A stretch of 12,941 nt of DNA from JAFDWI01 sp040255345 (GCA_040255345.1 JBDZUV010000087.1:1-12941); one strand, 5' to 3'. Shown: positions 5,841 through 12,861, counted from the first letter of the stretch. Numbers and translations: made by a program. Notes: generated by a model from the sequence alone, not told the origin.

Positions 5841-8237
5841 TCAGTCATGCCAGACCCAGTCGGTGACTTCGGGCAGGTCCTCGAGGTGCAGACGTATCCA
5901 ATCATGGTGACGAGTCAGCATCTCGTCGCAATACTCGAGCAACGCCGCTGCGCCGGCCGGTCGACGGGTGGCTCGCTGGACGGCATCGGCGGCCAGGTGG
6001 AAGCGGCTCATCTCGTTGAGCACGACCATGTCGAACGGCGTCGTGGTGGTGCCCTGCTCGCGGTAGCCGTGCACGTGGAACCGGTCGGTGTCGGCCTGTC
6101 CGTGGAGGAGGCCGTGCACCGCGTTCGGATAACCGTGAAATGCCATCACCACGTCGACGTCGTCCGTGAACAACGCAGCGAACTCCGCGGCCGAGGTGCC
6201 GTGGGGATGTGCGGTCACCGGCGGGAGGCGCATCAGGTCCACGACGTTCACGAATCTGAACCGGAGTTCGGGCACCCAGACCCGCAACAGGTCCGCGGCG
6301 GCGAGCAGCTCCATGGTGGGAATGTCTCCGATACAGGCCAGCACGACGTCGGGCAGCGGCTCGTCTCGCTCGTCGTCGACCCGTGCGTCTTCGTTGCCGG
6401 CCCACTCCCAGATCCCAGCGCCTGCTTCACAGTGTGCGGCTGCGGCCTCGGCAGACAGGTACTGGAACTGCGGCTGTTTGTCGATGACGATCAGATTCAC
6501 GTAGTCGGTGCTCCGCAAACAGTGATCCGCGACCGAGAGCAGGCAGTTCGCGTCGGGCGGGAAGTAGACGCGACTGACCGAGCCCCGCTGGGTGACCACC
6601 GTGTCGATCAGCCCCGGCCCCTGATGGCTGAATCCGTTGTGGTCGTTACGCCAACACGTCGATGTGAGCAGCAGGTTGAGGGAAGGCACCGGCCTGCGCC
6701 AGGACTGCACGCGGGCCTCTTCGAGCCACTTGGCGTGCTGCACGGTCATCGACGCCGACACCATCGCGAACGCCTCATAGGTCGCGAACAGGCCGTGGCG
6801 TCCGGTGAGCAGGTAGCCCTCGAGCCAGCCGTGACACAGATGCTCGCTGAGGACCTCCATGACGCGTCCATCGGCCGAAACGTGCTCGTCGCCCGGGTCG
6901 GTGCGCTCCATCATGTAGCGGTCGGTGGCTTCGAAGACGGCGCCGAGCCGATTGGAGTTCGTCTCGTCGGGGCTGAACAATCTGAAGGTGTCCTGGGCGC
7001 GGATCACGTCGCGCATGAGGGCGCCGAGTCTCCGGGTCGACTCGTGGCGCTCCGCGGCGGGCTTCGGCACGTCGATTGCGAAGCTGCGCCAATCGGGAAG
7101 CTGCAGCGCTGCAGGATCTCTGCCTCCGTTCGCTCGCGGATTGGCGCTCATGCGCCGTTCGCCTTCGGGGGCGAGCGCAACGAGGTCGGCCATCAGTCGG
7201 CCGTCGGGTTCGAACAGCTCCTCGGGTCGGTAGCTGCGCATCCAGGCTTCGAGCATCGCCAGGTGCTCGGGGTTCTCCCGAACGCCCCCCAACGGCACCT
7301 GATGAGCGCGGAAGGTGCCCTCGATCCTGGTGCCGTCGACGACTTCGGGCCCGGTCCATCCCTTGGGCGTGGCGAGGATGACGGCAGGCCAGCGAGGTAC
7401 GCCATCGGGCACGGGTCCGGGACCACGCGCGGCGTGTTGGATCGCGCGGATCTCCGCCAAAGAAGCCTCGAGCGCCTCGGCGAGCGACCGGTGCACCGAG
7501 CGTGGGTCGTCACCGGCGACGATCCGTGGTTCGTAGCCGTGCGCGTGGAGCAGCGCGGCAACCCGATCGTGGCCACGTCGACCGAGCACCGTGGGCCCGC
7601 TGATCTTGTAGCCATTGAGATGCAGGATCGGCAGGACCGCCCCGTCACGTGCGGGGTTGAGAAAATCGATGCTCTTCCACGACCCTTCCAGCGGACCCGT
7701 CTCGGCCTCGCCGTCGCCGATCACGCACGCGACCACCAACTCGGGTGCGTCGAAGGCTGCACCGAACGCGTGCGCGAGCGCATACCCGAGTACGCCACCC
7801 TCGTGGATCGAGCCGGGCGTCGGAACGCTCACGTGACTCGGCACGCCACCGGGCGTCGAGAACTGGCGGAACAGCGCGAGCATGCCTCCTGCGTCCCGGC
7901 TGACTGCCGGGTAGACCTCAGAATAGGTACCTTCGAGATAGACATTCGCCAGGATCGCGGGACCCCCGTGGCCGGGTCCGGCGACGTACAACATGTCGAG
8001 GTCATGTCGTCTGATCAACCGGTTGAGGTGGGCGTAGACCAGGCTCAGCCCCGGAGACGTGCCCCAGTGACCGAGCAACCGCGGCTTGATGTGCTCGGGC
8101 CGCAGCGGTTCATGCAGCAGCGGATCACCGGTCAGGTAGATCTGGCCGACCGTCAGGTAGTTGGCCGCCCGCCACCATCGGTCGAGCGCCTCGAGTTCCC
8201 GCTCGTCGATACCCCACGGCGCATCGACCCTGGTCAT
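5841..8237 (-). CDS. xfp: Xylulose-5-phosphate/fructose-6-phosphate phosphoketolase
   Basis: This thiamine-diphosphate enzyme splits Xu5P (and often F6P) with phosphate into acetyl-phosphate plus glyceraldehyde-3-P (or erythrose-4-P), a carbon-saving bypass of glycolysis. It has 798 residues, full length. Visible: GHWGTSPG (H57), GPGHGG (H90), TPGSIHEGG (H145), the ThDP motif GDGEAETGPLEGSW (174-187), LPILHLNGYKISGPT, TPKGWTGP, SPDETNSNRL, WRNDHNGFSHQGPG and PPDANCLLSV. Several positions differ from the pattern I recall for the family, including SWKSIDFLN after the ThDP motif and HQGPG for HQDPG, so it is a divergent member. ATG at 8237 is preferred to GTG at 8246 by start spacing. No ackA or pta is in the window. 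Confidence 0.93.
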   Translation of the reverse strand: MTRVDAPWGIDERELEALDRWWRAANYLTVGQIYLTGDPLLHEPLRPEHIKPRLLGHWGTSPGLSLVYAHLNRLIRRHDLDMLYVAGPGHGGPAILANVYLEGTYSEVYPAVSRDAGGMLALFRQFSTPGGVPSHVSVPTPGSIHEGGVLGYALAHAFGAAFDAPELVVACVIGDGEAETGPLEGSWKSIDFLNPARDGAVLPILHLNGYKISGPTVLGRRGHDRVAALLHAHGYEPRIVAGDDPRSVHRSLAEALEASLAEIRAIQHAARGPGPVPDGVPRWPAVILATPKGWTGPEVVDGTRIEGTFRAHQVPLGGVRENPEHLAMLEAWMRSYRPEELFEPDGRLMADLVALAPEGERRMSANPRANGGRDPAALQLPDWRSFAIDVPKPAAERHESTRRLGALMRDVIRAQDTFRLFSPDETNSNRLGAVFEATDRYMMERTDPGDEHVSADGRVMEVLSEHLCHGWLEGYLLTGRHGLFATYEAFAMVSASMTVQHAKWLEEARVQSWRRPVPSLNLLLTSTCWRNDHNGFSHQGPGLIDTVVTQRGSVSRVYFPPDANCLLSVADHCLRSTDYVNLIVIDKQPQFQYLSAEAAAAHCEAGAGIWEWAGNEDARVDDERDEPLPDVVLACIGDIPTMELLAAADLLRVWVPELRFRFVNVVDLMRLPPVTAHPHGTSAAEFAALFTDDVDVVMAFHGYPNAVHGLLHGQADTDRFHVHGYREQGTTTTPFDMVVLNEMSRFHLAADAVQRATRRPAGAAALLEYCDEMLTRHHDWIRLHLEDLPEVTDWVWHD

Positions 8238-8244
8238 GGCCCGC

Positions 8245-8250
8245 ACCCTA
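8245..8250 (-). promoter_or_regulatory. Candidate -10 box of phosphoketolase gene (leaderless spacing)
   Basis: TAGGGT lies 7 nt before the phosphoketolase ATG, in the 54-nt gap after ribH. A start of transcription at the ATG would be expected. No good -35 or Shine-Dalgarno is seen. Confidence 0.4.
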
Positions 8251-8291
8251 GGACCCGTGCCGCGGCGCGTGCCGGGGTTTTTCGGCGCTGA

Positions 8292-8792
8292 TCAGGCCCG
8301 TCGGTCGCCGGCTCGCACCTGCTCCACGAGACGGGCCATCTCGACCACGACCCGGGCGCCGTCCTCGCCCACGTTGTGCCCACCGGGGCCTTCCGAGCGG
8401 GCCAGGGCCTGGTCGAGATTCTCGGTGGTCAGCACCCCGAAGGCGATCGGCACGCCGGTGTCGAGCTGCGCCTGCTGGATACCGGCCGCGCACTGGCCGG
8501 CGACCTCCTCGTAGTGGGTGGTCTCCCCCCGGATCACGCTGCCCACACACACGATGCCGTCGAACGAGCCGCTCGCCGCCAGGGTCTTCGCCGCGAAGGG
8601 CAGTTCGAATGCGCCGGGTACCCAGTGTTCGACGGTGTCGGTCACACCCAGCTCGGCGAAGCCGCGACGGACCCCGTCGAGCAGCCGGGCGGTCACGTGG
8701 TCGTTGAAGCGACTGGCCACCACGGCCACCCGCAGGCCGGCCCCGTCCAGTTCGAGAGCAACCCGATCAGAAGCACGCACGTCCTCAGCCAT
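8292..8792 (-). CDS. ribH: 6,7-dimethyl-8-ribityllumazine synthase
   Basis: RibH joins 5-amino-6-ribitylaminouracil and dihydroxybutanone phosphate to make lumazine, the penultimate step to riboflavin. It usually assembles into pentamers or 60-mer shells. The 166-residue protein shows all key sites: SRFN at 27-30, VPGAFELPFAAK at 58-69, GSVIRGETTHYEEV at 84-97 with catalytic H93, PIAFGVLTTENLDQALARS at 115-133 and GGHNVGEDGA at 137-146. It stands alone, without ribBA or ribC (ribE), 55 nt after the SPFH gene and 54 nt before phosphoketolase. TACTCT lies 8 nt upstream of the ATG with no Shine-Dalgarno, suggesting its own leaderless transcript. A flavin link to the nearby PPOX protein is possible but unproven. 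Confidence 0.97.
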   Translation of the reverse strand: MAEDVRASDRVALELDGAGLRVAVVASRFNDHVTARLLDGVRRGFAELGVTDTVEHWVPGAFELPFAAKTLAASGSFDGIVCVGSVIRGETTHYEEVAGQCAAGIQQAQLDTGVPIAFGVLTTENLDQALARSEGPGGHNVGEDGARVVVEMARLVEQVRAGDRRA

Positions 8793-8800
8793 GGCCCGCC

Positions 8801-8806
8801 AGAGTA
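8801..8806 (-). promoter_or_regulatory. Candidate -10 box of ribH (leaderless spacing)
   Basis: TACTCT lies 8 nt before the ribH ATG, in the short gap after the SPFH gene. The intervening GCGGGCC is identical to the 7 nt before the phosphoketolase ATG. No FMN-riboswitch-like leader could fit in the 55-nt gap. Confidence 0.4.
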
Positions 8807-8847
8807 CGCGACGAGCGGGCGGGCCAGGTCAGTCGCCGGCCATGTCG

Positions 8848-9981
8848 TCAGAACCCGGGAGACGGGGGCATCGTCGGCGGAGGTGGACCAGGCGCTTCGG
8901 GGATCGGGACGACCGGCGGTGGTACGTTGGCTTCGGACTTGTCGCGCCGGGCCTGTTGGGCCCGTTCTTCGCCGCCCCGCTCGTATTCGGCCACGAGGCG
9001 CCCTTTGCTCGTCGCGGCCCGCTCGGCCCGCTCGCCCGATCCGCCGTCGTCCTGGCGGAACAATTCGGCGACCGCTGCCAGGCCGCCGAGGCCGCTGGCG
9101 AAGTCGGCCGGCAGGAAGATCTTGGTGGCCCGACCGTCCGCGATCGTCCCCAGCGACTCCAGGTACTTGATCGCCAGCAGGTCGGGAGAGGGGTCACCGG
9201 CGTGGATCGCGTCGAACACCGTCGTGATCGCCCGGGCCTCACCTTCGGCGACGGTGATCTGCCTGTAGCGTTCGGCATCGGCGATCGCCATGGTCGCCTC
9301 GGCGTCACCCTGCGCTTCGAGAATCTGACTCTGACGGTTTCCCTCGGCACGCAGGATCTCCGACGCCTTGGTCCCCTCGGCAAGGGCGATGGCGGCTTCA
9401 CGTTGTCCGTCGGCTTCGGTCACGACGGCTCGACGGGTTCGCTCGGCCTTCATCTGCTCGTGCATCGACGCGATCACGTCCGGCGGTGGGTCGATCCGCT
9501 GGATCTCCACCCGGGCGACCCGCACGCCCCATTTGTCGGTAGCGTCGTCGAGGATGTCACGCAGACCGTGGTTGATCGTGTCACGGCTCGTGAGCGCCTG
9601 GTCGAGTTGCATGTCACCGACCACGTTCCGCAGGTTGGTCTGAGCCAACTTGATGACGGCCATCACGAAGTTCGCGACGTTGTAGATGAGCCGTTGGGGG
9701 TCGGTCGGTTCGTAGTAGATGACCGCGTCGACCGACACCACCACGTTGTCGGAGGTGATGACCTCCTGGGGTGGCACGTCGAGCACCTGTTCGCGCATGT
9801 CCACGATGCGGATCTTGTCGATGAAGGGCACGATCACCCGCAGCCCGGGCTCGAGCGTCGCCCGGTAGGAACCGAGTCGTTCGAGCACCGCACGCTGGTA
9901 CGGGCGGATGATCTTGACCGCGCTGGCGACGAAGATCAAAAAGAACAGTGCGATGATCGCAAGCGCGATGACAGCGCCCAT
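8848..9981 (-). CDS. SPFH/stomatin-family membrane protein
   Basis: This is a 377-residue membrane-anchored SPFH (prohibitin/flotillin-like) protein of the paraslipin/QmcA type. Residues 3-22 form one hydrophobic N-terminal helix. The SPFH domain follows from about 25 (IRPYQRAVLERLGSY, LEPGLRVIVPFID, VLDVPPQEVITSDN) to about 185. Next is the Ala/Glu-rich coiled coil 190-260 (ILRAEGNRQSQI, EAQGDAEA), which drives ring assembly. The last 30 residues are strikingly Pro-rich (VPPPVVPIPEAPGPPPPTMP), unlike most relatives. AGGGGAGGG lies ahead of the ATG, which overlaps the nfeD stop by one base (TGATG). SPFH/NfeD pairs act in membrane microdomain organisation; the specific client is unknown. Confidence 0.93.
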   Translation of the reverse strand: MGAVIALAIIALFFLIFVASAVKIIRPYQRAVLERLGSYRATLEPGLRVIVPFIDKIRIVDMREQVLDVPPQEVITSDNVVVSVDAVIYYEPTDPQRLIYNVANFVMAVIKLAQTNLRNVVGDMQLDQALTSRDTINHGLRDILDDATDKWGVRVARVEIQRIDPPPDVIASMHEQMKAERTRRAVVTEADGQREAAIALAEGTKASEILRAEGNRQSQILEAQGDAEATMAIADAERYRQITVAEGEARAITTVFDAIHAGDPSPDLLAIKYLESLGTIADGRATKIFLPADFASGLGGLAAVAELFRQDDGGSGERAERAATSKGRLVAEYERGGEERAQQARRDKSEANVPPPVVPIPEAPGPPPPTMPPSPGF

Positions 9982-10490
9982 CAGTTGGCCCTCCCCTGGG
10001 TGGGTGGTTGGTCGTCGGTGCTGCTTCGGTCGTCATCTCCGCGGGGTGTCACCACGACCCGGGTGCCCCGGATGTCGGTGATCACCACGGGGGTGTCCAC
10101 TGCGATCTCGGTGCCGTCGGCGGATTCGGCTCGCCAGCGCTCTCCGCCCAGTGACACCATGCCGGGAAGGTGGCCGTTGCCGATCACTTCGGTCACCTGC
10201 GCCCGCTGACCCAACAGACGGTTCGCGCCGATTCCGGCCGATCGGTCGTCACGATCGAGACGACGGGCGAGCGGCCGCATGGCGAGGAAGCTCACGATCG
10301 ACACCACCAGGAACGCGGCCCATTCGGCACCGAGCGGTACGTCGAGGAAGGCGAGCAGTGACGCCACCGCGGCACCGAGCGCGAACGGCGCGAGGAAGAA
10401 CGAACCGGCTGCGGCCATCTCGCCGACGCCGAACACGACCATCGCGACCAGCCAGATCCACTGCCACGTGCTTGGTTCGCCCAGGTCCAT
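9981..10490 (-). CDS. NfeD-family membrane protein
   Basis: This is the partner of the downstream SPFH protein. The 169-residue product is a short (non-protease) NfeD. Three hydrophobic segments lie at about 11-30, 32-50 and 57-73. They are followed from about residue 90 by the soluble OB-fold domain (LLGQRAQVTEVI, GMVSLGGERWRAES, VVITDIRGTRVVVTP). A Ser/Asp-rich tail ends the protein. The stop overlaps the SPFH start by one base, so the two are translated together. Its ATG lies only 11 nt after the GST stop, suggesting the GST gene is part of the same transcript. No good Shine-Dalgarno is seen. Confidence 0.92.
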   Translation of the reverse strand: MDLGEPSTWQWIWLVAMVVFGVGEMAAAGSFFLAPFALGAAVASLLAFLDVPLGAEWAAFLVVSIVSFLAMRPLARRLDRDDRSAGIGANRLLGQRAQVTEVIGNGHLPGMVSLGGERWRAESADGTEIAVDTPVVITDIRGTRVVVTPRGDDDRSSTDDQPPTQGRAN

Positions 10491-10498
10491 GACCGTCC

Positions 10499-10504
10499 AG
10501 GCTA
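10499..10504 (-). promoter_or_regulatory. Possible -10 box of nfeD
   Basis: TAGCCT lies 8 nt before the nfeD ATG, the same spacing as at hisG, ribH and the GST gene. Its first three bases are the GST stop codon, so it may be a chance match; nfeD could equally be read through from GST. Confidence 0.25.
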
Positions 10505-11467
10505 GGTGACCGGCAGCGGCTCGGGCGGCGAACCCTCGCCGAAAGGCCGCCCGCCGAGCGATTCGCGGCCGTGTGGCGCGAGCCAGACCTCGGTATCGGG
10601 CCCTCGTGGCACGATCCCGGATGGGTTCAGGTCGGTGTGCACGAGAAAATAGTGCGCCTTGATCTGGTCGAAGTCGATCGTGTCGCCGAACCCAGGAGTC
10701 TGGAACAGGTCACGCGCGTAGCCCCACAGCGCCGGCATCTCGGCGAGCTTGTTGCGATTGCAGCGAAAGTGGCTGTGGTAGACCGCGTCGAAGCGCACGA
10801 GTGTGCAGAACAACCTGATGTCGGCCTCGGTGATCGTGTCGCCGACGAGGTAGCGCTGACCGCTCAGGTGCTTCTCGAGTCGGTCGATCGCCGCGAAGAA
10901 CCGGTCGTACGCGACGTCGTAGGCGGCTTGGGAGCCGGCGAATCCGCAGGCGTACACCCCGTTGTTGATGTCGGTGTAGACCCAGGCGTTCACGTCGTCG
11001 ATCTCGTCGCGCAGGGCTTCGGGGTAGAGATCGGGCGCGCCCGGGCGATGGTGGGCTGTCCATTCGAGGGAGAAGTCGATGGTGATCTGGGCGAAGTCGT
11101 TGGTGACGACCTCGCCGGTGGTGGTGTCGACGATCGCCGGCACCGTGATGCCCTTGGGGTAGCCCGGGGTCCGGCGGTAGTAGGCCTCGGAGAGCCAATG
11201 GATTCCCAGCACCGGGTCGAGGCCGTCGGGGTCGAGGTCGAAGGTCCACGAGCGCACGTCGTGGGTGGGTCCGGGCGTTGCGAGCGAGATCGCGTCCTCG
11301 AGCCCGAGCAGACGTCGCACGATCACGGTGCGGTTCGCCCACGGGCACGCCTTGGCAGCGACCAGGCGGTAACGACCCGCCTCGACCGGGTAACCGTCAC
11401 GACCGTCCACGGTGATGCGGGAGGTGATGTAGTCGGTGTCGCGGACGAATTCGTCGGGGGTGGTCAT
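10502..11467 (-). CDS. Xi-class glutathione S-transferase-like protein (thiol-hydroquinone reductase family)
   Basis: This 321-residue protein belongs to the ECM4/YqjG group, which removes a thiol from thiol-conjugated hydroquinones. The catalytic cysteine is Cys41 in ACPWANR (family CPWAxR). The thioredoxin-fold part runs to about 125 (YPKGITVPAIVDTTTGEVVT), then the all-helical domain. The family-specific RFDAVYHSHFRCNRNKL is at about 228-244. NDFAQITIDFS replaces the NNES/SEI pattern of proteobacterial members, a change I associate with actinobacterial relatives. Actinobacteria generally use mycothiol rather than glutathione, so the true thiol may be mycothiol; this is inference. A TAGGTT box lies 8 nt before the ATG. 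nfeD follows after 11 nt. Confidence 0.9.
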   Translation of the reverse strand: MTTPDEFVRDTDYITSRITVDGRDGYPVEAGRYRLVAAKACPWANRTVIVRRLLGLEDAISLATPGPTHDVRSWTFDLDPDGLDPVLGIHWLSEAYYRRTPGYPKGITVPAIVDTTTGEVVTNDFAQITIDFSLEWTAHHRPGAPDLYPEALRDEIDDVNAWVYTDINNGVYACGFAGSQAAYDVAYDRFFAAIDRLEKHLSGQRYLVGDTITEADIRLFCTLVRFDAVYHSHFRCNRNKLAEMPALWGYARDLFQTPGFGDTIDFDQIKAHYFLVHTDLNPSGIVPRGPDTEVWLAPHGRESLGGRPFGEGSPPEPLPVT

Positions 11468-11475
11468 GGGTGGTC

Positions 11476-11481
11476 AACCTA
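11476..11481 (-). promoter_or_regulatory. Candidate -10 box of GST gene (leaderless spacing)
   Basis: TAGGTT lies 8 nt before the GST ATG in the 116-nt gap to the divergent PPOX gene, a true promoter position. No Shine-Dalgarno precedes the ATG. Confidence 0.45.
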
Positions 11482-11509
11482 GCGAGACCCGCCCCGATGC
11501 CAGATTCTC

Positions 11510-11533
11510 GCCGGAACCGGGGCGAACTCCGGC
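11510..11533. repeat. Inverted repeat in the GST/PPOX divergent gap
   Basis: GCCGGA and TCCGGC, 6-bp arms, are separated by 12 nt, midway between the two divergent genes. It could be a regulator site, but arms this short in G+C-rich DNA arise easily by chance. Confidence 0.25.
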
Positions 11534-11583
11534 ATCATGGTCACCGGCGGATCTCCCATCCACCCCCATAGAGAAGAATGCGC

Positions 11584-11979
11584 ATGCCCACGATTCCCGA
11601 ATCCCACCGTGATCTGCTCGACGCCCAGGTCGGCATCCTCGCCACCATCGGCCCGGATGGCCACCCCCAGGTGTCGGCCCTGTGGTTCGTGTTCGACGGC
11701 GACCGGGTGCGGATCTCGTTGAACACCACCCGGCAGAAGACCAAGAATCTGCTGGCGAACCCGGCGGTCACGTTCTTCGTCCTCGACCCGGGCGGATACC
11801 GCTACCTGGAGATCCGCGGCAATGCGACCACCGAAGCCGACGACGACAACGTCTTCGGGGCGAAAGTCGGCGCCAAGTACGGCGGCGCGGATGTGCGTGA
11901 CAACGACGGACCCGGCGAGTCCCGGATCACGGTCACGATCGAACCGACCCGCATCAACGCCGTGGACATGGGCGGCTGA
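11584..11979 (+). CDS. PPOX-class F420/FMN-dependent oxidoreductase family protein
   Basis: This is a 131-residue protein of the pyridoxamine-5'-phosphate-oxidase-like split-barrel fold. The opening IPESHRDLLDAQVGILATIG, then PDGHPQVSALWFVFDGD, gives the typical first strands. RISLNTTRQKTKNLLANP is the cofactor-phosphate-binding region, VTFFVLDP and YRYLEIRGNATT form the next strands, and the C-terminus has RITVTIEPTRINAVDMG. Actinobacterial relatives bind F420 or FMN and reduce small molecules; the substrate cannot be predicted. ATG at 11584 is preferred because GAGAAG lies 7-8 nt upstream; ATG at 11578 would add two residues but sits against that site. It is divergent from the GST gene and single-gene, ending at a hairpin. 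Confidence 0.88.
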   Translation: MPTIPESHRDLLDAQVGILATIGPDGHPQVSALWFVFDGDRVRISLNTTRQKTKNLLANPAVTFFVLDPGGYRYLEIRGNATTEADDDNVFGAKVGAKYGGADVRDNDGPGESRITVTIEPTRINAVDMGG

Positions 11980-11982
11980 CGC

Positions 11983-12002
11983 GCCGAGTCAGGAAACTCG
12001 GC
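11983..12002. terminator. Hairpin between convergent PPOX and GvpU-like genes
   Basis: GCCGAGT and ACTCGGC form a perfect 7-bp stem with loop CAGGAA, 3 nt after the PPOX stop. It can serve both converging transcripts. An alternative CTGAC/GTCAG pairing overlaps its 5' side. There is no T-run. Confidence 0.5.
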
Positions 12003-12057
12003 TGCCCGCAGACACGCCCTCGACCGGAGCTTGTCGCCGATGAGGGAGCGGAGTGAA

Positions 12058-12317
12058 TCAGGCTGGGGCTGCACGGGTGTAATTGACGCTGGCTCCCTCT
12101 TGGATCTCCGTAGGCCACCACGCGCTGATGCTGTCATAGCGGACGCGCATCATCCCCACCTTGATCGGCTCGCTTCCACCCGCTGGGTAGATGGTCACCT
12201 CACGGAGGTCCACGGTCGTTCGCTCTGCGAATGCGTGATAGAAGTCTGCGATGTCAGTCTCCGCGATGTCATCGATCGCCGAATCAGCTCCGTATCGCTC
12301 GACGGTTTCACGCAGTT
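12058..12317 (-). pseudogene. Out-of-frame C-terminal half of the GvpU-like gene
   Basis: From the codon at about 12317 the coding character moves to the -1 frame, which stays open to TGA at 12060-12058. It reads KLRETVERYGADSAIDD, then ADFYHAFAERTTVDLREVTI, YPAGGSEPIKVGMMRVRY and DSISAWWPTEI. This looks like folded protein. The upstream gene's own frame over the same bases is Ser/Thr/Arg-rich, typical of a wrong frame. The frame has no ATG, GTG or TTG with a ribosome site at its beginning; a GTG at 12198 overlaps the other frame's stop as GTGA but would leave out most of the good segment. The VDLREVTIYP...G...W layout recalls the C-terminal half of GvpU. Frameshift mutation, base-call error or recoding are all possible. 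Confidence 0.55.
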
Positions 12318-12653
12318 TCTTTCCCGCTCATGGGCCCGCTCTTCCAATTCGACGAGGGACCTTGTGACTGGTTCGACCACGTCTGGTTCGATTGCTGCCG
12401 ACTCCATTGCCCGTCCGAGTGAAGCGGCCGTCTGTTCGGCATAGTCCATCGAGCGGCCACACACGCCGACGACGAGATGACCGTCGACCAGCAGCGTGAG
12501 AGCGACGCCCATGCCACTCTCGCCGATATCCGCGAGTAGGTGAAGGAGGTGGTCTCGAATCGCCGAGTTCCGTGCGTTCGCTCGATCCTGGCGGGCGATG
12601 ATTCTCCGCAGCAGTTCGATTTCGCCACCTTGAAGATCCTCAGGGCCAGCCAT
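12195..12653 (-). CDS. GvpU-like accessory protein, N-terminal frame (apparently frameshifted)
   Basis: The intact frame gives 152 residues from ATG 12653, chosen over ATG 12713 because AAGGTG lies 8 nt upstream. An N-terminal helix (IELLRRIIARQD) precedes IRDHLLHLLADIGESGMGVA and LTLLVDGHLVVGVC plus SMDYAEQTAASL. This is a layout I associate with the ITLNVGGxLxSG...Y core of gas-vesicle accessory protein GvpU. The match is from memory and tentative. A charged helix LVELEERAHERER then runs to residue 112, after which the frame turns into unlikely sequence and the -1 frame continues the helix. Repaired, the protein would be about 198 residues. The start overlaps the ribbon-helix-helix gene by 14 nt. 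G+C here is visibly lower (about 57% in 12241-12300). Confidence 0.5.
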   Translation of the reverse strand: MAGPEDLQGGEIELLRRIIARQDRANARNSAIRDHLLHLLADIGESGMGVALTLLVDGHLVVGVCGRSMDYAEQTAASLGRAMESAAIEPDVVEPVTRSLVELEERAHERERNCVKPSSDTELIRRSMTSRRLTSQTSITHSQSERPWTSVR

Positions 12654-12861
12654 GGATCGACACCTTCGAGCTCCAGGTGAGGTCGCTTTCGATATTCCGA
12701 GCGCGATGTGCATCGAGCTGGATCACCGGGCTGATGTTCACCCGGTTCTCGGCCTTCTCCAGTGCGTCGTCGACCCGAGCCCGGATCCACGCCGAAAGGG
12801 TGACGCCGTCACGCTCGGCGATCGTCTTGATGCGCTCCACGGTATCGTCGGTGAAGCGCAC
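12640..12861 (-). CDS. Ribbon-helix-helix (CopG/Arc-type) DNA-binding protein
   Basis: This is a small probable transcription regulator. RVRFTDDTVERIKTIAERDG then VTLSAWIRARVDDALEKAE is a complete ribbon-helix-helix unit: a strand that reads the DNA groove, helix A, a turn and helix B. The remaining 30 residues (VSPVIQLDAHRARNIES-like) may contact a partner or extend the dimer. GTG at 12861 gives 73 residues and has AGGAG 9 nt upstream. TTG at 12900 would add 13 residues (ARTGRLPQESGR) with a weaker AGGG site and cannot be excluded. It overlaps the GvpU-like gene by 14 nt, so the pair is one operon. Palindromes lie just upstream and may be its operator. A toxin partner of known type is not seen. 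Confidence 0.75.
   Translation of the reverse strand: MRFTDDTVERIKTIAERDGVTLSAWIRARVDDALEKAENRVNISPVIQLDAHRARNIESDLTWSSKVSIHGWP

Noticed and set aside
5724..8291. 855-codon open frame on the plus strand opposite phosphoketolase
   Set aside because: It is the antisense shadow of a G+C-rich gene; its composition is His/Arg/Val-rich without domains, while the minus strand encodes a complete enzyme.
8793..8847. FMN riboswitch upstream of ribH
   Set aside because: Only 55 nt separate ribH from the SPFH gene, and none of the conserved riboswitch segments are there.
8518..10209. 563-codon open frame on the plus strand opposite ribH, the SPFH gene and nfeD
   Set aside because: It is an antisense shadow spanning three recognised genes, with no recognisable motif.
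12315..12323. Programmed -1 frameshift site
   Set aside because: GGGAAAG is present but in the wrong phase for a frame-0 slip, and no downstream stimulatory hairpin was obvious; it is kept only as a possibility in the frameshift finding.
12031..12444. 137-codon plus-strand frame over the GvpU-like gene
   Set aside because: It begins with TTG without a ribosome site and has no family-like pattern; the minus strand explains the same bases better.
12195..12861. Toxin-antitoxin pair (RHH antitoxin with overlapping downstream toxin)
   Set aside because: The overlap fits, but the downstream protein shows no PIN, RelE/ParE, MazF or Fic features and looks GvpU-like instead.
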